In this document: positions 32,905 to 44,414 of the stretch, one piece after another | How the letters are laid out: every line of letters starts with the position of its first letter | Numbering within the stretch: the first letter of the stretch is position 1 | Assembly (NCBI RefSeq): GCF_000219625.1 | Contig: NC_018207.1 | Location: forward strand, 558,001-622,000 | Direction of reading: 5' to 3' | Length of the DNA stretch: 64,000 nt | Source of the DNA: Zymoseptoria tritici IPO323 | Taxonomy: Eukaryota > Ascomycota > Dothideomycetes > Mycosphaerellales > Mycosphaerellaceae | Made by a program: the position numbers and the translations under genes | The notes under the pieces: generated by a model | What the model was told of the DNA's origin: nothing | What the model saw: only the letters and a program-made list of their open reading frames with translations | Databases searched by the model: none

Positions 32905-33679
32905 ATGAAGTACTCATACGCCGCCCTCGCGCTCTCGGCTGTTGCCTTTGCTGCCCCAGCTCCCTCCGTCGTGGAGGACTGTGACGAGACCGTCCCAGCC
33001 GTCCAGCACCCAGCCGTCCAGCACCCGGCCTACCAAGCACCTCCTGTCGCGCTTCCATCCCCGATCCCATCCAACGATGCCAACTGCCCCAAGGTTGAGT
33101 GCCCAGCTGGCGGTGACAAGGTTCGTGTTACGCACCAATCGAAAAATCCTCGAGTTCCAATATTAACCTCCTACCCAGAAGGCCGCCAACTTCCCCATCA
33201 AGTTCACCTCCACCTTCAGTATCGTCGCCACCCCCGATCAAGTCGTGAACAGCACCAACGTCCCCACGGGCGGTCTGGAGGGCGCCGTCGGCTACTACGA
33301 CTTCGGCCTCAACTCCGACCTCAACCTGATCTGCTACAACATCACCCTCGTGGGCGTGACCGGAGCCTACCAATCGCCCGCCGACACCGCCACCCACATC
33401 CACCAGAGCGCTCTCGGCCGCTCCGGCCCACCCAGAATCGCTTTCCCCAACCCAACCATCGTTGAGGGCTCCAACATTCGCCAGAGCGTTGGCTGCTTGA
33501 GCGGACCGTTCGTCACTGGTATTGAGGCCGCTGACAACGTCACGGACACCGGCTCGGCTTCCGGATTCACCATTGCCGCCATCGAGGCCAACCCATCTGC
33601 GTTCAACGCCGATGTGCACACTGCTGATGCCGTCCCTGGTGCTGTCCGTGGCCAGTTCGGTGCTCCTCTCTCTTACTAG
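32905..33679 (+). CDS. secreted CHRD-domain protein
   Basis: Two exons, 32905-33120 and 33179-33679 (717 nt, 238 aa). The intron GTTCGT...ACCCAG joins DK to KAANFPIKF. A signal peptide (MKYSYAALALSAVAFAAPAP, about 17-19 aa) is followed by a short Pro/His repeat (VQHPAVQHPAYQAPP). The CHRD fold follows: VVNSTNVPTGGLEGAVGYYDFGLNS..., then THIHQSALGRSGPPRIAFPNP, and NADVHTADAVPGAVRGQF at the end. CHRD domains occur in bacterial and fungal extracellular proteins. Fungal ones are often abundant surface proteins of unknown role. The AT-rich 3' flank near 33740-33810 looks like a 3' UTR. Well supported. Confidence 0.88.
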
Positions 33680-34779
33680 AGGATGATGATGGAAGGGGTG
33701 TGAGGGAGGAAGTGTGCAGCATTGAGGGAGATGGATGGACGACGACGACCTTTTTTAATTTCTAATGTCTCTTGGGTTATAAATATTTCGTATGGGCATT
33801 TTACCTTTTATTGATCATGAACGATCAAAAGGAACCATCGCATTCTGGTCTGATTCTCTTATCTATGTTGTTGATGCTGAAATCACCGTATACACCAGAG
33901 TTCAGTACGCGTTATTGACTTGTTTGCCAAGTGAACCTCCTGACTCCACGCCCAGCATTCCGTAGAGGGCGTTACCTGGTACCCAGGAAGAATAGAGTTC
34001 TCGCCTAGACTTGCATGAAATGAGGTCGATGAGATGAGAGTCTCGGCACCGTTGTTTCGCTTCTCATCGTCCGGCTCCTTTCTTTCCTCCCGTGGTCCTC
34101 GACTTCTCCAGATACGTAGGCACTATCGCTGCAGGCCGGAATCTGGTCCCACTCCATATGACCCGTCCTTCCGGTATACATCTTATACCACTGTACCTGG
34201 ATGCGGGTGACCAGCTTTGGCGGCATGGTCAGCGGGAGAACCGTACGGCTTTAGAGGGTGAGGTTCTCCAATGGTCCCGATGATGGGGTGAATGTGACAT
34301 TGACTGCTGCTGCTTTGTTTCTCATCGCCCTGGCTCAGATCCACACTGTTGGATGTGATAGGGGTCGAGAATAATAATGAGGAGCAGACAAGCTACGGAG
34401 TGGAGTGGAGTGAAGCGAACCGTCATCGACAGCCACATCACATGGCAGAAAAGCAAAAGCTCTCTCAGCCGCATATCAATGGATGTTGAGGATAACAGTA
34501 TCACAAGTGAGGATAATAAACAACTTGAGGACCACATCGGGTGAATCGATACTTCTCTCCACCATCCTCCACCTTTTCCTCCTTGTATTCGCCGTGGACA
34601 GGCCGACATGTCGTAAACAAGTGGATCACCTCACTCCATCGCTTCCTCCACCCGACCGTGAAGCCAAGCTCTTCTCTACCCGACTGCTGAGAGTTTCTCC
34701 CCTCTCTCACTCCGCTCCTCACCATCAACCACGTCGTCTCGCTGGCCTCACCTCTCCTCTCCTCTGAGCGCCAACAATC
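33680..34779. other. intergenic region between CHRD gene and GUT2
   Basis: 1.1 kb with no supported gene. It contains the CHRD 3' UTR (AT-rich, 33740-33810) and a long pyrimidine-rich run just before the GUT2 ATG (34620-34775), typical of strongly expressed fungal genes. Confidence 0.5.
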
Positions 34780-36966
34780 ATGGCCGCCACCGCCAGCCGC
34801 TCGCGCCGCGCCCTCCGCATCCTAGGCTATGCTGGCGCCGCCGGAGTCGTGGGCGCAGGAGGCCTTTACTTCGTCTATCGCCCGCGCTCCGTTCCTGGTC
34901 TCGAAGCTGCCGCCGTTCCCCCTCCTACCTACGGTGAAGGCGGCGTTTTCAGCCCGCCGAAATTCCCTCGCGAGAAGAGCAGAGATGAGCAAATTGCCGA
35001 CTTGAAAGCCAGCGCTGGAGCGGCTTTCCAACAGGCCAAGGGCAAAGTCGTCAATGCGTTGAGCGGAGAGTCGGATGCGAATGCTGCGGACGACAATGCA
35101 TACGATCTGTTGATCATCGGGGGTGGTGCGACGGGTACTGGAATCGCATTGGATGCCGCATCGAGAGGTCTCAAAGTCGCTCTCGTCGAGCGAGATGATT
35201 TCGCGGCCGGAACGAGCAGTAAGAGCACGAAGCTTGTACACGGTGGTGTGCGATATCTCGAAAAAGCTGTCTGGGAACTGGACTACAACCAATACAAGCT
35301 CGTCAAGGAAGCTCTGCGTGAGCGGAGGTACTTCCTCGACACGGCGCCGCATCTGTCGCAATGGCTGCCAATCATGATTCCTGTCAACAAGTGGTGGCAA
35401 GCGCCGTACTTTTGGGCGGGAACCAAGGCGTATGATTTTCTGGCTGGATCGGAAAATATTGAGTCGTCCTACTTTTTGACTCGCAGCAAGGCGCTGGATG
35501 CATTCCCAATGCTGAAGAGGGACAATCTATGGGGAGCCTTGGTATACTACGACGGTGCTCACAACGACTCTCGGATGAACGTCTCTCTCGCTATGACTGC
35601 AGCTCTTTATGGCGCCACTCTGGTCAACCACATGGAGGTCACTGGGCTTGAAAAGGACGCCAATGGCCGTCTCTGCGGTGCCAGAGTCAAGGATCTCGTC
35701 CCGGAGCGAAACGGCGGCAAAGGCGAGGAGTTCACGATCAAAGCCAAGGGAGTTATCAACGCGACAGGACCTTTCACCGACGCCATCCGCAAACTCGACG
35801 AACCTTCAGTCGAAGAAATCGTCGCACCCTCCTCCGGCGTGCACGTAATCCTACCCGGATACTACTCTCCCTCAAACATGGGCCTGATCGACCCCAAGAC
35901 CTCCGACGGCCGCGTCATCTTCTTCCTCCCCTGGCAAGGCAACACCATCGCCGGCACAACCGACGCCCCCTGCGACATCGCCCAAAACCCCATCGCCAAA
36001 GAAGAAGAAATCTCCTGGATCCTCAAAGAAGTCCAAAACTACCTGCAACCCGAAATCAACGTCCGCCGCGGCGACGTCCTGGCAGCCTGGTCCGGCATCC
36101 GCCCTCTCGTCCGCGACCCAAAACAATCCAAATCCGAAGGCCTCGTCCGCAACCACCTCCTCACCACCTCCGAGTCCGGCCTCGTCACCATCAGCGGTGG
36201 TAAATGGACTACCTACCGCCAAATGGCCGAAGAAGCCGTCGACGAATCTCTCAAAGAATTCCACCTCTCCCCGCGCCCACACCCTACCGTCCCCCTCGTC
36301 TCCGGCGTCGAAGGTTTCTCCGACAACATCACCCTCGACGGCACCTGCCAAACCCACGCGGTCCGCCTTATTGGGGCTCACGGCTACTCGAAAACTCTCT
36401 TCATCAACATCATCCAGCACTACGGCATCGACACCGAAGTCGCAAAACACCTCGTCGAATCCTACGGCGATCGCGCCTGGACTGTCGCTGCCCTCTGCGC
36501 GCCGACCGAATCCCGCTTCCCCGTCCGCGGCGAGCGCATCTCGGAATTATACCCGTACGTCGACGGCGAAGTGCGCTACGCCGTGCGGCACGAGTACGCT
36601 CAATCCGCAGTGGACGTCATCGCGCGACGAACCCGGCTGGCATTCCTCAACGCTCAGGCCGCGCTCGAAGCCCTTCCCAGAGTCATCGATCTCATGGGCG
36701 AGGAACTCAAGTGGAGCAAGACGCGCAAAGAAAACGAGTGGAAAGACAGCGTCAAATTCCTCGAGTCAATGGGTCTTCCCAAAAGCAAGTTGACGTTGAC
36801 GAGAAAGCAGGTGGAGAGTGGGGATGTGGGCAAGTACACGGACGAGGAGTTTGCGTTGTATGCGAGGCACGATGGGCCCGGGGAGGTGTTGGATACGGAT
36901 GTGAGGGATGTGAGTAAGGCGAAGGGAAATCCGGGGATTCAGAGGGATAGTCCGGCGAATAATTAG
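34780..36966 (+). CDS. GUT2: FAD-dependent glycerol-3-phosphate dehydrogenase, mitochondrial
   Basis: Intronless 728-aa protein. The basic N terminus is followed by a hydrophobic stretch (ILGYAGAAGVVGAGGLYFVY, residues 14-33), matching an inner-membrane-anchored precursor. The FAD-binding GGGATGTG is at 114-121, then SSKSTKLVHGGVRYLEKAVWELDYNQ, the GlpD signature. Also present are FFLPWQGNTIAGTTD, AAWSGIRPLVRDP and ISGGKWTTYRQMAEEAVD, followed by the DAO_C domain. It oxidises glycerol 3-phosphate to DHAP and passes electrons to ubiquinone, in glycerol use and the glycerophosphate shuttle. Length is slightly above yeast Gut2. No damage seen. Confidence 0.95.
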   Translation: MAATASRSRRALRILGYAGAAGVVGAGGLYFVYRPRSVPGLEAAAVPPPTYGEGGVFSPPKFPREKSRDEQIADLKASAGAAFQQAKGKVVNALSGESDANAADDNAYDLLIIGGGATGTGIALDAASRGLKVALVERDDFAAGTSSKSTKLVHGGVRYLEKAVWELDYNQYKLVKEALRERRYFLDTAPHLSQWLPIMIPVNKWWQAPYFWAGTKAYDFLAGSENIESSYFLTRSKALDAFPMLKRDNLWGALVYYDGAHNDSRMNVSLAMTAALYGATLVNHMEVTGLEKDANGRLCGARVKDLVPERNGGKGEEFTIKAKGVINATGPFTDAIRKLDEPSVEEIVAPSSGVHVILPGYYSPSNMGLIDPKTSDGRVIFFLPWQGNTIAGTTDAPCDIAQNPIAKEEEISWILKEVQNYLQPEINVRRGDVLAAWSGIRPLVRDPKQSKSEGLVRNHLLTTSESGLVTISGGKWTTYRQMAEEAVDESLKEFHLSPRPHPTVPLVSGVEGFSDNITLDGTCQTHAVRLIGAHGYSKTLFINIIQHYGIDTEVAKHLVESYGDRAWTVAALCAPTESRFPVRGERISELYPYVDGEVRYAVRHEYAQSAVDVIARRTRLAFLNAQAALEALPRVIDLMGEELKWSKTRKENEWKDSVKFLESMGLPKSKLTLTRKQVESGDVGKYTDEEFALYARHDGPGEVLDTDVRDVSKAKGNPGIQRDSPANN

Positions 36967-37420
36967 GTGTTGATTCAGGGGGATAGTGGATTACAGGACG
37001 AAGTGGGAAGGGTGAGGATGAACCGGACCGTGAGATGTAGTAAAGTGTACAGTGTGAATGACGATGAGAATTTGCTGCTTGGTTTCCGCGGCACGAAATG
37101 GTCCTCGTCAAATTCGTGGTGGTCGTGTCTATGCAGTCTCTTCGCCGAATCACAGTCTGCACTGCAACATGTCTGGCTACTTCGTTCTCTCTCTCCGTGA
37201 AGTCTGTGCCATCTCCTTTCTGTCATCCGCTTAGCCAGCTGCTTCGCTCTCTGCAAGTTCGGGTATATCTCCACAACCCCAAAATCAAAGAACTCCGTTT
37301 TCTGATGCAAAATGCCACCATCGCATGCGTCTCCAGAATGCATGCACGCACGCAAAACATGAAATAGCTCCCCCAAGAACAACGGACGCAAACAAAAACT
37401 TCCATCCTCTCCCTCAAGGA
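36967..37420. other. intergenic, 3' ends of convergent genes
   Basis: Convergent 3' region between GUT2 and the Ima1-like gene. No supported gene; short frames only. Confidence 0.4.
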
Positions 37421-39223
37421 TCAGAATCCAAACAAACCACCAAAGAAACCCTTCTTCCTCCCCCGATTCTCCCCACCCGTCACCTCCACCTCATCCTCCA
37501 GTCGGAACGTACTCTCAAACCGTCCCTCCAGTCCCGTTTCCCTCACATCCCCTGGTAATACCCACGAACTCGGCTTCAGTTCAAACTCTGTCCTCTTCCT
37601 CGGAGCGAACTCCACTGGTTTGACCTGTTCCCCCATTCGCTTCAAAAAATCTGGTCGTTGACTCAGAGGAACCGGGACGAGTTCGTTGGGGACGTGAGGA
37701 GGGTTGCGGAGGCGATGGTTTTGCGAGAGTGGGGCGGGAGGGAGGCGGGTGTAAAATGGATTTGAGGGTTGAGTTTGGAGTGAGGTTGTGGTTGCGCAGG
37801 TGGGTGGGAGGGTGTGAGTGGGCCGGAGGACGGGTTGAGGGATTGTGCGAAGGCTACGCTGGGAGGAGCGCATGACGGGTGCGGAGTCGGTTTCCATGCG
37901 GTCGTAGTAGGAGTCGTCTTCTTCGTCGGAGTATTCGGGGGAGGGTTGTTGGAGGGGGAGGTAGGAGCTGCGGGTGTAGGGTTGTTGAGCTGAGCGTGTG
38001 GATTTGGCGGCGAAGTTGTTGACGTCGAGGGGTTGGTCTTCGGGATGGTGGAGGTAGCGGTAGGGGTTTCGTTCGGAGGCTTTGGGAGTGGGGTGCTCGG
38101 ATGCTGGAGCGGCGTGTGCGCTCAGGATGTCGACTTCGGTGGGTTTGGGCATGATTTTGCCTTTGAGTCGCCATTGGACGGGTTGGATGCCGCGACTGGC
38201 GATAAGTTGTATGATGAGGATGAAGAAGATAGTGAAGGAGTGCGCGCCAATGAGTTGCTGGGAGTCGAACTTGGCTGTGGTGGGAGTGTGGGATAAGTTG
38301 AGCCAGGCTAGGCTTCGCACCGCGAGGATGATGAGGTGCATGTAGAAGTAGTTCCACTGGCCGTGGACGGCGTCCATCCTAAAGGTGGGATGGTACCAGG
38401 CCTTTCGACCAGGGTTGTGAAGAAGGCCTATTGCAGCCAGGGCGAGCATCTTGGGCATGATGCTGCCGAACATGTCGAAGCACGACGCACTGAAGCGCAA
38501 AGAGCGTGCTTGGACCGCACATTCTGCTGGAGACAGCCCGGCAAGAGAATCGTCAATCTCATCCTCCTCCTGAGCGTACAGCATCATCAGAATGCCGTAG
38601 ACATGGTATGCGATCTGAACCGCAAGACCAACATTCAGAATAAGTCCAACTGTGCTCAACAAAAACCTTGCCATCTTCTTCCCAGCATCGTCCCGCATAC
38701 CCGTCGCCGGTTTCCCACCTCTTGCTCTTGTATCGGACACCAGTCTCGCAGCATTCTGAGCCATGCCATAGTAATCCGCGCGATTGATCTTCGTCTGAGC
38801 CTTGGGCGCACAATTCTTGCAGATGAGTGGATATCGCTGCTCCAGCTCGGCCTTGAACTTTGGTATCGCCTTCTCGAACTCGGCATATCGTGGATGATCT
38901 TCGTCGGGCAGGTAGTTGGCGAGGTTCTCGTTGTACATGTGCTGGTTTTGGACGCATGTCCGGCAGAAAGCCTGGTTCTCTTGGTGGTTGAGAGATTCGT
39001 TGATCGGTCGTGGGAATGAGAAGGATGTTGTGTTCGTAGGCTCGGTCTGATGCGGCGCGGTGATGTATGTGGGTGTGTCGACGATGTTGCCCTTCCCGTC
39101 GAGGTAGTTGAATGCTTCGCATGATGTGCACTGGAACTCGGTGGTGGTCTTGTTATGCGGGGTCTTGGAGCCGCAGAAGTGGCAGCGCAGGCGGGAGAAC
39201 ATGGTCGGCATGGTTGTTGTCAT
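37421..39223 (-). CDS. IMA1: Ima1-type inner nuclear membrane protein
   Basis: 600-aa intronless frame. The N-terminal domain has paired CxxC motifs (RCHFCGSKTPHNKTTTEFQC and TSCEAFNYLDGKG, then FCRTCVQNQ and ICKNCAPKAQ), the zinc-binding Ima1 N-terminal domain of fission yeast Ima1 and human Samp1/NET5. Several transmembrane helices follow between about residues 185 and 350. The C terminus is polar, with a YSDEEDDSYYDRME acidic patch and GFFGGLFGF at the end. Homologues sit in the inner nuclear membrane and link heterochromatin or microtubules to the envelope. There are several ATGs close together (MTTTMPTMFSRLR); the internal MFSRLRCHFC may be the true start. Confidence 0.85.
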   Translation of the reverse strand: MTTTMPTMFSRLRCHFCGSKTPHNKTTTEFQCTSCEAFNYLDGKGNIVDTPTYITAPHQTEPTNTTSFSFPRPINESLNHQENQAFCRTCVQNQHMYNENLANYLPDEDHPRYAEFEKAIPKFKAELEQRYPLICKNCAPKAQTKINRADYYGMAQNAARLVSDTRARGGKPATGMRDDAGKKMARFLLSTVGLILNVGLAVQIAYHVYGILMMLYAQEEDEIDDSLAGLSPAECAVQARSLRFSASCFDMFGSIMPKMLALAAIGLLHNPGRKAWYHPTFRMDAVHGQWNYFYMHLIILAVRSLAWLNLSHTPTTAKFDSQQLIGAHSFTIFFILIIQLIASRGIQPVQWRLKGKIMPKPTEVDILSAHAAPASEHPTPKASERNPYRYLHHPEDQPLDVNNFAAKSTRSAQQPYTRSSYLPLQQPSPEYSDEEDDSYYDRMETDSAPVMRSSQRSLRTIPQPVLRPTHTLPPTCATTTSLQTQPSNPFYTRLPPAPLSQNHRLRNPPHVPNELVPVPLSQRPDFLKRMGEQVKPVEFAPRKRTEFELKPSSWVLPGDVRETGLEGRFESTFRLEDEVEVTGGENRGRKKGFFGGLFGF

Positions 39224-40058
39224 ACAGGTTCAGGTCGAATTGGCGCCATAAGTAAGGCGTGAAGGTGGCAGTCGTATTTGCGTGTCTTGCGTCTTGTCTC
39301 GAAGATTGTTGTCTTGAGCATGTCTCTCGGGGTTAAGACAGACGGGACGGATGTTGTGCAGTAGCGTGCCTTCACCCGCGAAGTGTGACTTGCCGGACTT
39401 CAGCCGAAACATTCACTTGACGACAACGACCTCACCTCTCCACTCGCCTGCATCTCCTGACGTAGCCCTCTCTCTGGGCAATGCATCTCTGGAGCTGACA
39501 GTCGTGGCAGCGCAGTGGATATGCACCGCAGTACCGGGTCAAGACTCCTCGGCCGTCCATGCAATTTGTGCACAGCCTCGAAGAACGCAGAGGATTGCAA
39601 GGATGTCACCCACAACACCTGTGCCGCCTTGACGTATGCATGGCAGCCATTGGGCGTTGCTCGATGTCTCCAGCGATACTGTAGACTCTAGACTAAGCAC
39701 AGCAGACCTGCACCTTGGAGGCGGCCTCTCGACCCTCGGCGGACACCCGCCGGGCAGCACCCGATGACCTTCTGGAAGGCTGCAAGGTACTGCGCCACCG
39801 TCCACCACTGAGTGAGTGATTTCTGAATCCCGCGATATGTACATATATATGTACGCCTCGACAGCTTTCGCTTTTGGCAGACACGTTCACGCTCCACTCC
39901 TCACTTCTCAAATCCCAACTACTGCCCGAAGCTACAAAGGACAAATAACCAAAGACCTACTACCATCACCAAGCAAGCAGTTCGATCCGAGTCCAATTAT
40001 CCTTGAGCTCTGCCTTTCAAATCCACCCTCTGAGCAGTTTACACCCCATCCATCAACA
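39224..40058. other. divergent intergenic region, no supported gene
   Basis: 835 bp between the Ima1-like and small conserved genes, both starting here in opposite directions. TACATATATATGTACG at about 39839-39854 is a palindromic TATA-like sequence about 205 bp before the ATG at 40059. Confidence 0.45.
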
Positions 40059-40486
40059 ATGGCCGGCAACATCTGCGGCACCTCGGCCTTTACCTGGCAA
40101 ACCACCACCAACGCCATGGACTCCCAAACCATGACTTCCGAACACGCCATCGCCGCAAGAGCGAAATCCGCACTCGTCATGGACGCTGTCAAGCGTGGAG
40201 ACATGAAGGAGGCGGATCGCCTCATGGCTCAGCAGCGGGAGACGGAGAAGAAGGAAGGTGGGTCGAAGGGTTGGGTCAGCCGGTGAGTTTTGTTGTTGTG
40301 ACAGGCTGGGGTGGGTTGAGAACAGTGCTGATCTATAGGTGTAGGTTCGGGCGCAAGAAGGGGAAGCAGAGTGAGGTGGTGGAGGGGAAGACGGTGGATG
40401 GGGATGAGGAGAGTGTGTATAGCGTGGAAGTGAAGAAAGTGCAGGCTTACGCGGAAGGGAAGAGGGACGATGAGGATGGCCGATGA
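40059..40486 (+). CDS. small conserved fungal protein of unknown function
   Basis: Exons 40059-40282 and 40339-40486 (372 nt, 123 aa), intron GTGAGT...CTATAG. The N-terminal half (MAGNICGTSAFTWQTTTNAM then SEHAIAARAKSALVMDAVKRGD) looks conserved and helical. The exon join gives SRCRFGRKKGK, a basic stretch, followed by an acidic, charged C terminus. I recognise the general type of short charged ascomycete proteins but no named family. No signal peptide or membrane segment. The 3' end converges with the GH92 gene 116 bp away. Confidence 0.7.
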
Positions 40487-40602
40487 AGCGCCATCGACGA
40501 CGTGTTCGAAGTCAACACCAGAGTGCAAGGATAATAGCCAGCCACGGCACGTTACATTGAATCGAACGATACCACACCACACCTCTTCCTACCTCAACAT
40601 AC

Positions 40603-43256
40603 CTACATAAAATACCGCATCCCCTCGCCACTTCCCTGATCACTAACACTAGGCGGCACATCCTCCTCCCTGGTTCCCCACCCACTCTCCACACTCCCCA
40701 ACGTCAATTCCAACACGCCACCCTCCAAGAAAAACTTATGCCCGAACCAATTCTTCGTCCAAGGTTCTCCATTCATCGTAACACTCTGAATGAACACATT
40801 CTTATACTCCGGATCGAAATTCACATTCCTAATCGTAGCGACTTTGCCCGTCAACTTATTCGTGATGCTGACTTCTTCGAAAAAGGGAGGCGTGATGTAG
40901 TAGACGTCCTGGCCGGCGTTGGGGAAGATGCCCATCATGGAGAGGGCGATGAAAGAGCCCATGGCGCCGGAGTCGTCGTTGCCGGGGATTCCGTTGAGGG
41001 AGGTGTTGAATTGAGAGGGGATGTAGGAGTGGATGCGTTGGGCGGATTTGGCGGGGCGGGCGGCGTGGTCTGTTTTCGCACCACTGTCAGTTCATGTCGG
41101 CCACATTTCGGAGATACAACTTACGGTATTGATACACCGTCAGAAAAGCCTGCTCGTCGCCAACGTAAAGCAAGCCAGGGAATTCATGAAGGTAGTCGAG
41201 GCGTTTGACAAAGGTCGATGGACCGCCGACGGTGGTGATCAGACTTGACATGTCGTGTGGGACGAAGAAGGTGTAGAGCCAGGAGCTGCCTTCGTAGGTT
41301 TCGTGGCCGTTGGGATTGAGGTAGCAGGAGGTGAAGTTGTAGAGCGGCGAGCAGTAGATGGGGTCTTGGAAACCCCAGGTGCCGTTTTGGAATTTGGGCA
41401 TGAAGAAGCCGGTGAAGCCGGTGTCGGTACCGTTGATGGCGCTCTGTGAATAGGTCGTCAGTGGTTGTGGCGTGGGGAAGAGCTGATGCTGGTGCTCACG
41501 GTTTGATCGGACTTCCACATGTTCCTGTGTCTTGTCAGCGTGGTCTCACCTTGCGACGCACTGTCTTGTACTCACTTCCAGTAGCCTGATGTCCCAATGT
41601 ACTTCTCATGATCCGCCATATTTCCCAACCCCTGCGCCATCTCAGCAATACAAAAGTCATTGTAAGCATACTCCAGCGTCCTGCTAATACTTCTCGTAAT
41701 AAGCCCAACGCCTTTGAAATCAAAGTCATCAGTCGGAATGTAATTCAACGACTTCCACGAATCCAGTCCGCCACGTCCTTCGATCCCCCAATTCGGTGGC
41801 TCGACCTCCGCATCTTTGACGACAGCTTCATACGCCGTAGCCCAATCAACGCCATAGTCCGCTGCAAGCTTGCCAATTTTGAGGTACGTCTCCGCGAGCA
41901 CGACGTCGGCATTGGAGCCTCCCTGCGTGAACCCTTTGCAGAGCGACATGCGACAGTCCGGAAGCCAGCCCTCGTGTCGGTAGATGTCGATCAGACTGCG
42001 TACCATTTGGATCTGCGAGTACGGATCCAGGATCGTGAGCAAAGGATGGATACTGCGGAAAGAGTCCCAAATGCAGTAGTAGGAGTCGTAGTACGGTTCT
42101 GCACTCTCCCATAGCGGGTTCTCATTCGTGTAGTCCTGTGGAGAGATCATTGATCGGTACAGACCACTCCAGAAAATCGTCTGCATGCTGTCGTTGACGC
42201 CGCCGGGTTTGATCTGTACCACGCTCATCTTTTCGGACCATGCTTGTTGGGCGGCGGTGTGGACGCTCTCGAAGTTGAAGTCCGGAATTTCGGTCTGAGC
42301 ATTACGGCAGGCTTGCTCGACGCTGATGAGGCTCAGACCCACGCGAGCGAGGATCTGGTTGGAAGCCTTCGGTGCATTGAAGCGTACCCAAGAACCGGAC
42401 GGAAGAGGAGCGGGGAAGTTGAGGCCGTCCACAATACCAGTGTAGTTCTTAACCTCGGCAGAAGCCCTGTTGTTGACGAAGACCCCAGTGTCGCGGACGT
42501 CGGCGCCTTGAAAGTCGACACAAGTATGGAGAGCCCAGAGTTGATTCTGGTTGCCAAAACTTGGGGTGAAGTGTCCACTAGCTGTGATGCGACCATTGTC
42601 CTCTACGCACGTGGAACCGTTGACTGTAGATGTGGGGAGATCCGTCAGCTCGAGGAGTATCAGAGGACTCAGCGTAGTGTTCTCGGTCGTGGGCTTGTCC
42701 GGGAAGGTAAAGCGGTAGAGAGCCGTGTGGTTGGTCACGGTCATCTCTGCCTTGATTTGGGTCTCCAGTGATATGGCAAAGTAGCCAGGCTTCGCCTCGA
42801 CAGAACCGTTGATTCGAGCGACCGGGCGTGAGCCCCTCGTGAAATTGCAGTTGTTGACATCGTCATTGGGGCAGCCTGCATGTGCGAATAAGGGAAAATT
42901 GCCCATACTCGATCCCTGCCGAGCTGTCAATACTCGATGTATCGAAGAATTTGTCTTGACGATGCATTGCTACTCACTCCTCCAGTTCCCGAATCGTGCA
43001 TGTGGGAAAAGCCCTTGATGAGAGCACCGCCCTCACTCGAAAAGCCAGCCTGGTCCTCGATAGTCACATCGGCCACAGCCTTCGCCATTCCAAATGGTAA
43101 CGTTGCTCCGGCGAAGACATGACCGCCGTTTAAAGTCCCGATCAGAGGATCTATGAACGGCAGTATATTCGTGTTGTTGGCATCATGTCCAATGACTCCC
43201 ACGATCAATGGCACGACCGCGCTGAGCACTGTAGCGAAGGAAATGCGAGGAGGCAT
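40603..43256 (-). CDS. secreted GH92 alpha-1,2-mannosidase
   Basis: Five exons: 43256-42978, 42915-41576, 41524-41500, 41443-41125 and 41069-40603. Total 2430 nt, 809 aa; one exon is only 25 nt. A signal peptide (about residues 1-23) precedes FIDPLIGTLNGGHVFAGATLPFGMAK. Then come HDSGTGGGSSMGNFPLF, IFWSGLYRSMISPQ, the SYYCIWDSFRSIHPLL and GWLPDCRMSLCKGFTQGGSNAD blocks. The C-terminal catalytic motif GNDDSGAMGSF and GIFPNAGQDVYYI follow. GH92 enzymes are calcium-dependent exo-mannosidases that trim alpha-mannans and N-glycans; here probably extracellular, consistent with many N-glycosylation sites. All five exons join in frame, which supports the model. Confidence 0.92.
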
Positions 43257-44414
43257 TGCTATGGTCGGAGTCCGTCACAGCAAGTCGAGAAAGAGTCGAA
43301 GAAAGCACACGCCTCGAGACTTCAACACGCTTTATGCGTTGTGACCTCGCATTATTGCTTTTCACCCCGCTAGACCCGTCGGCCAACATTGCCCCGCTAG
43401 GACTTCATTATCGGGATCGACCATGCGGAGAAAAGCTGGGCAGAGCTGGGATGCAGCAATGAAGCCAAATTGCTGCCGTCGAAGATCCGCCGCGTGCATC
43501 CCTGTCTTCACCGCTTTGGTGAGGAAAACACACGCTCCGTGGCCGAAGCAGGAAAGGTCCGGGGATCTTCAGGTTCAGGAACCATTCTGAGGTCATGGCG
43601 CGCTATTTAGCCGCAGGAGGACGAGGTTGTCTCGAGTTTGGCCCGAGAGTAGTTCTAATACGATGCCCGAGGTATCATCCTTGATCCAGGACGAATTCTG
43701 GTCACTTGACCTGAGTTGACCGACTTGTTGGTAAAGTATGAGTGAGAATCCCTACCGTCATATGCCGTTCTTACCGGTGTCTCGGGATTGGAGTGCTCCG
43801 GGCTGCAGGGTGTTGAAGGCAATTCATCGTACTGAAAATGCACGGTAGTTGAGACGATGTAAAGTCTTGGAGTGCATGTGGTGAAGGTGGAGAGGAAGGA
43901 AGGCAGGGCTTGGCGGAGTGTTGAGAATGTGTACAGCACTCAAAGGTACATCAATGAAACCCTCCTATCTCATCAGCCGCATTAAACGACAGCAGCCCCA
44001 GGCCTGTCGCATCTGTGTGCTATATGTACAACTCCAATCTCAATCATGAGCGTTCTCGGCGTCTCAACCCATTTGAAATGCCCACTCGACAACAAGTGAC
44101 AGAGCTCCCCGAACGCCTCGCTGACCAACACGCTGAAGCTCATAGCCATCACCGTCGATCCCCAAACAAATGAAATCCTCAAACGAAACACTGAAGCGCA
44201 GTGATAGCCCCACGGTAATCCTCCTCGTCCTGTTCTCACTCAGCCATCACACCTCGTGCATCTCCGCCTCCTCGACCTCATATTCATACCTGTCTCCGCG
44301 GCCGGATCTCGTCCATTGACGCCCAATCCACTGCCTCCAACACACCACGCGACTCCATATCAATGCAACAATAACCAAAGTCCACCCACCAACCATAGCC
44401 ACTTCTGTGAGTTT
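43257..44414. other. intergenic, no supported gene
   Basis: 1.16 kb holding the GH92 promoter and the 3' end of the SPX gene. Only short frames. Confidence 0.4.

Noticed and set aside
35872..36450. 192-codon minus-strand frame inside GUT2
   Set aside because: Shadow of GUT2 third-position GC bias, no domain.
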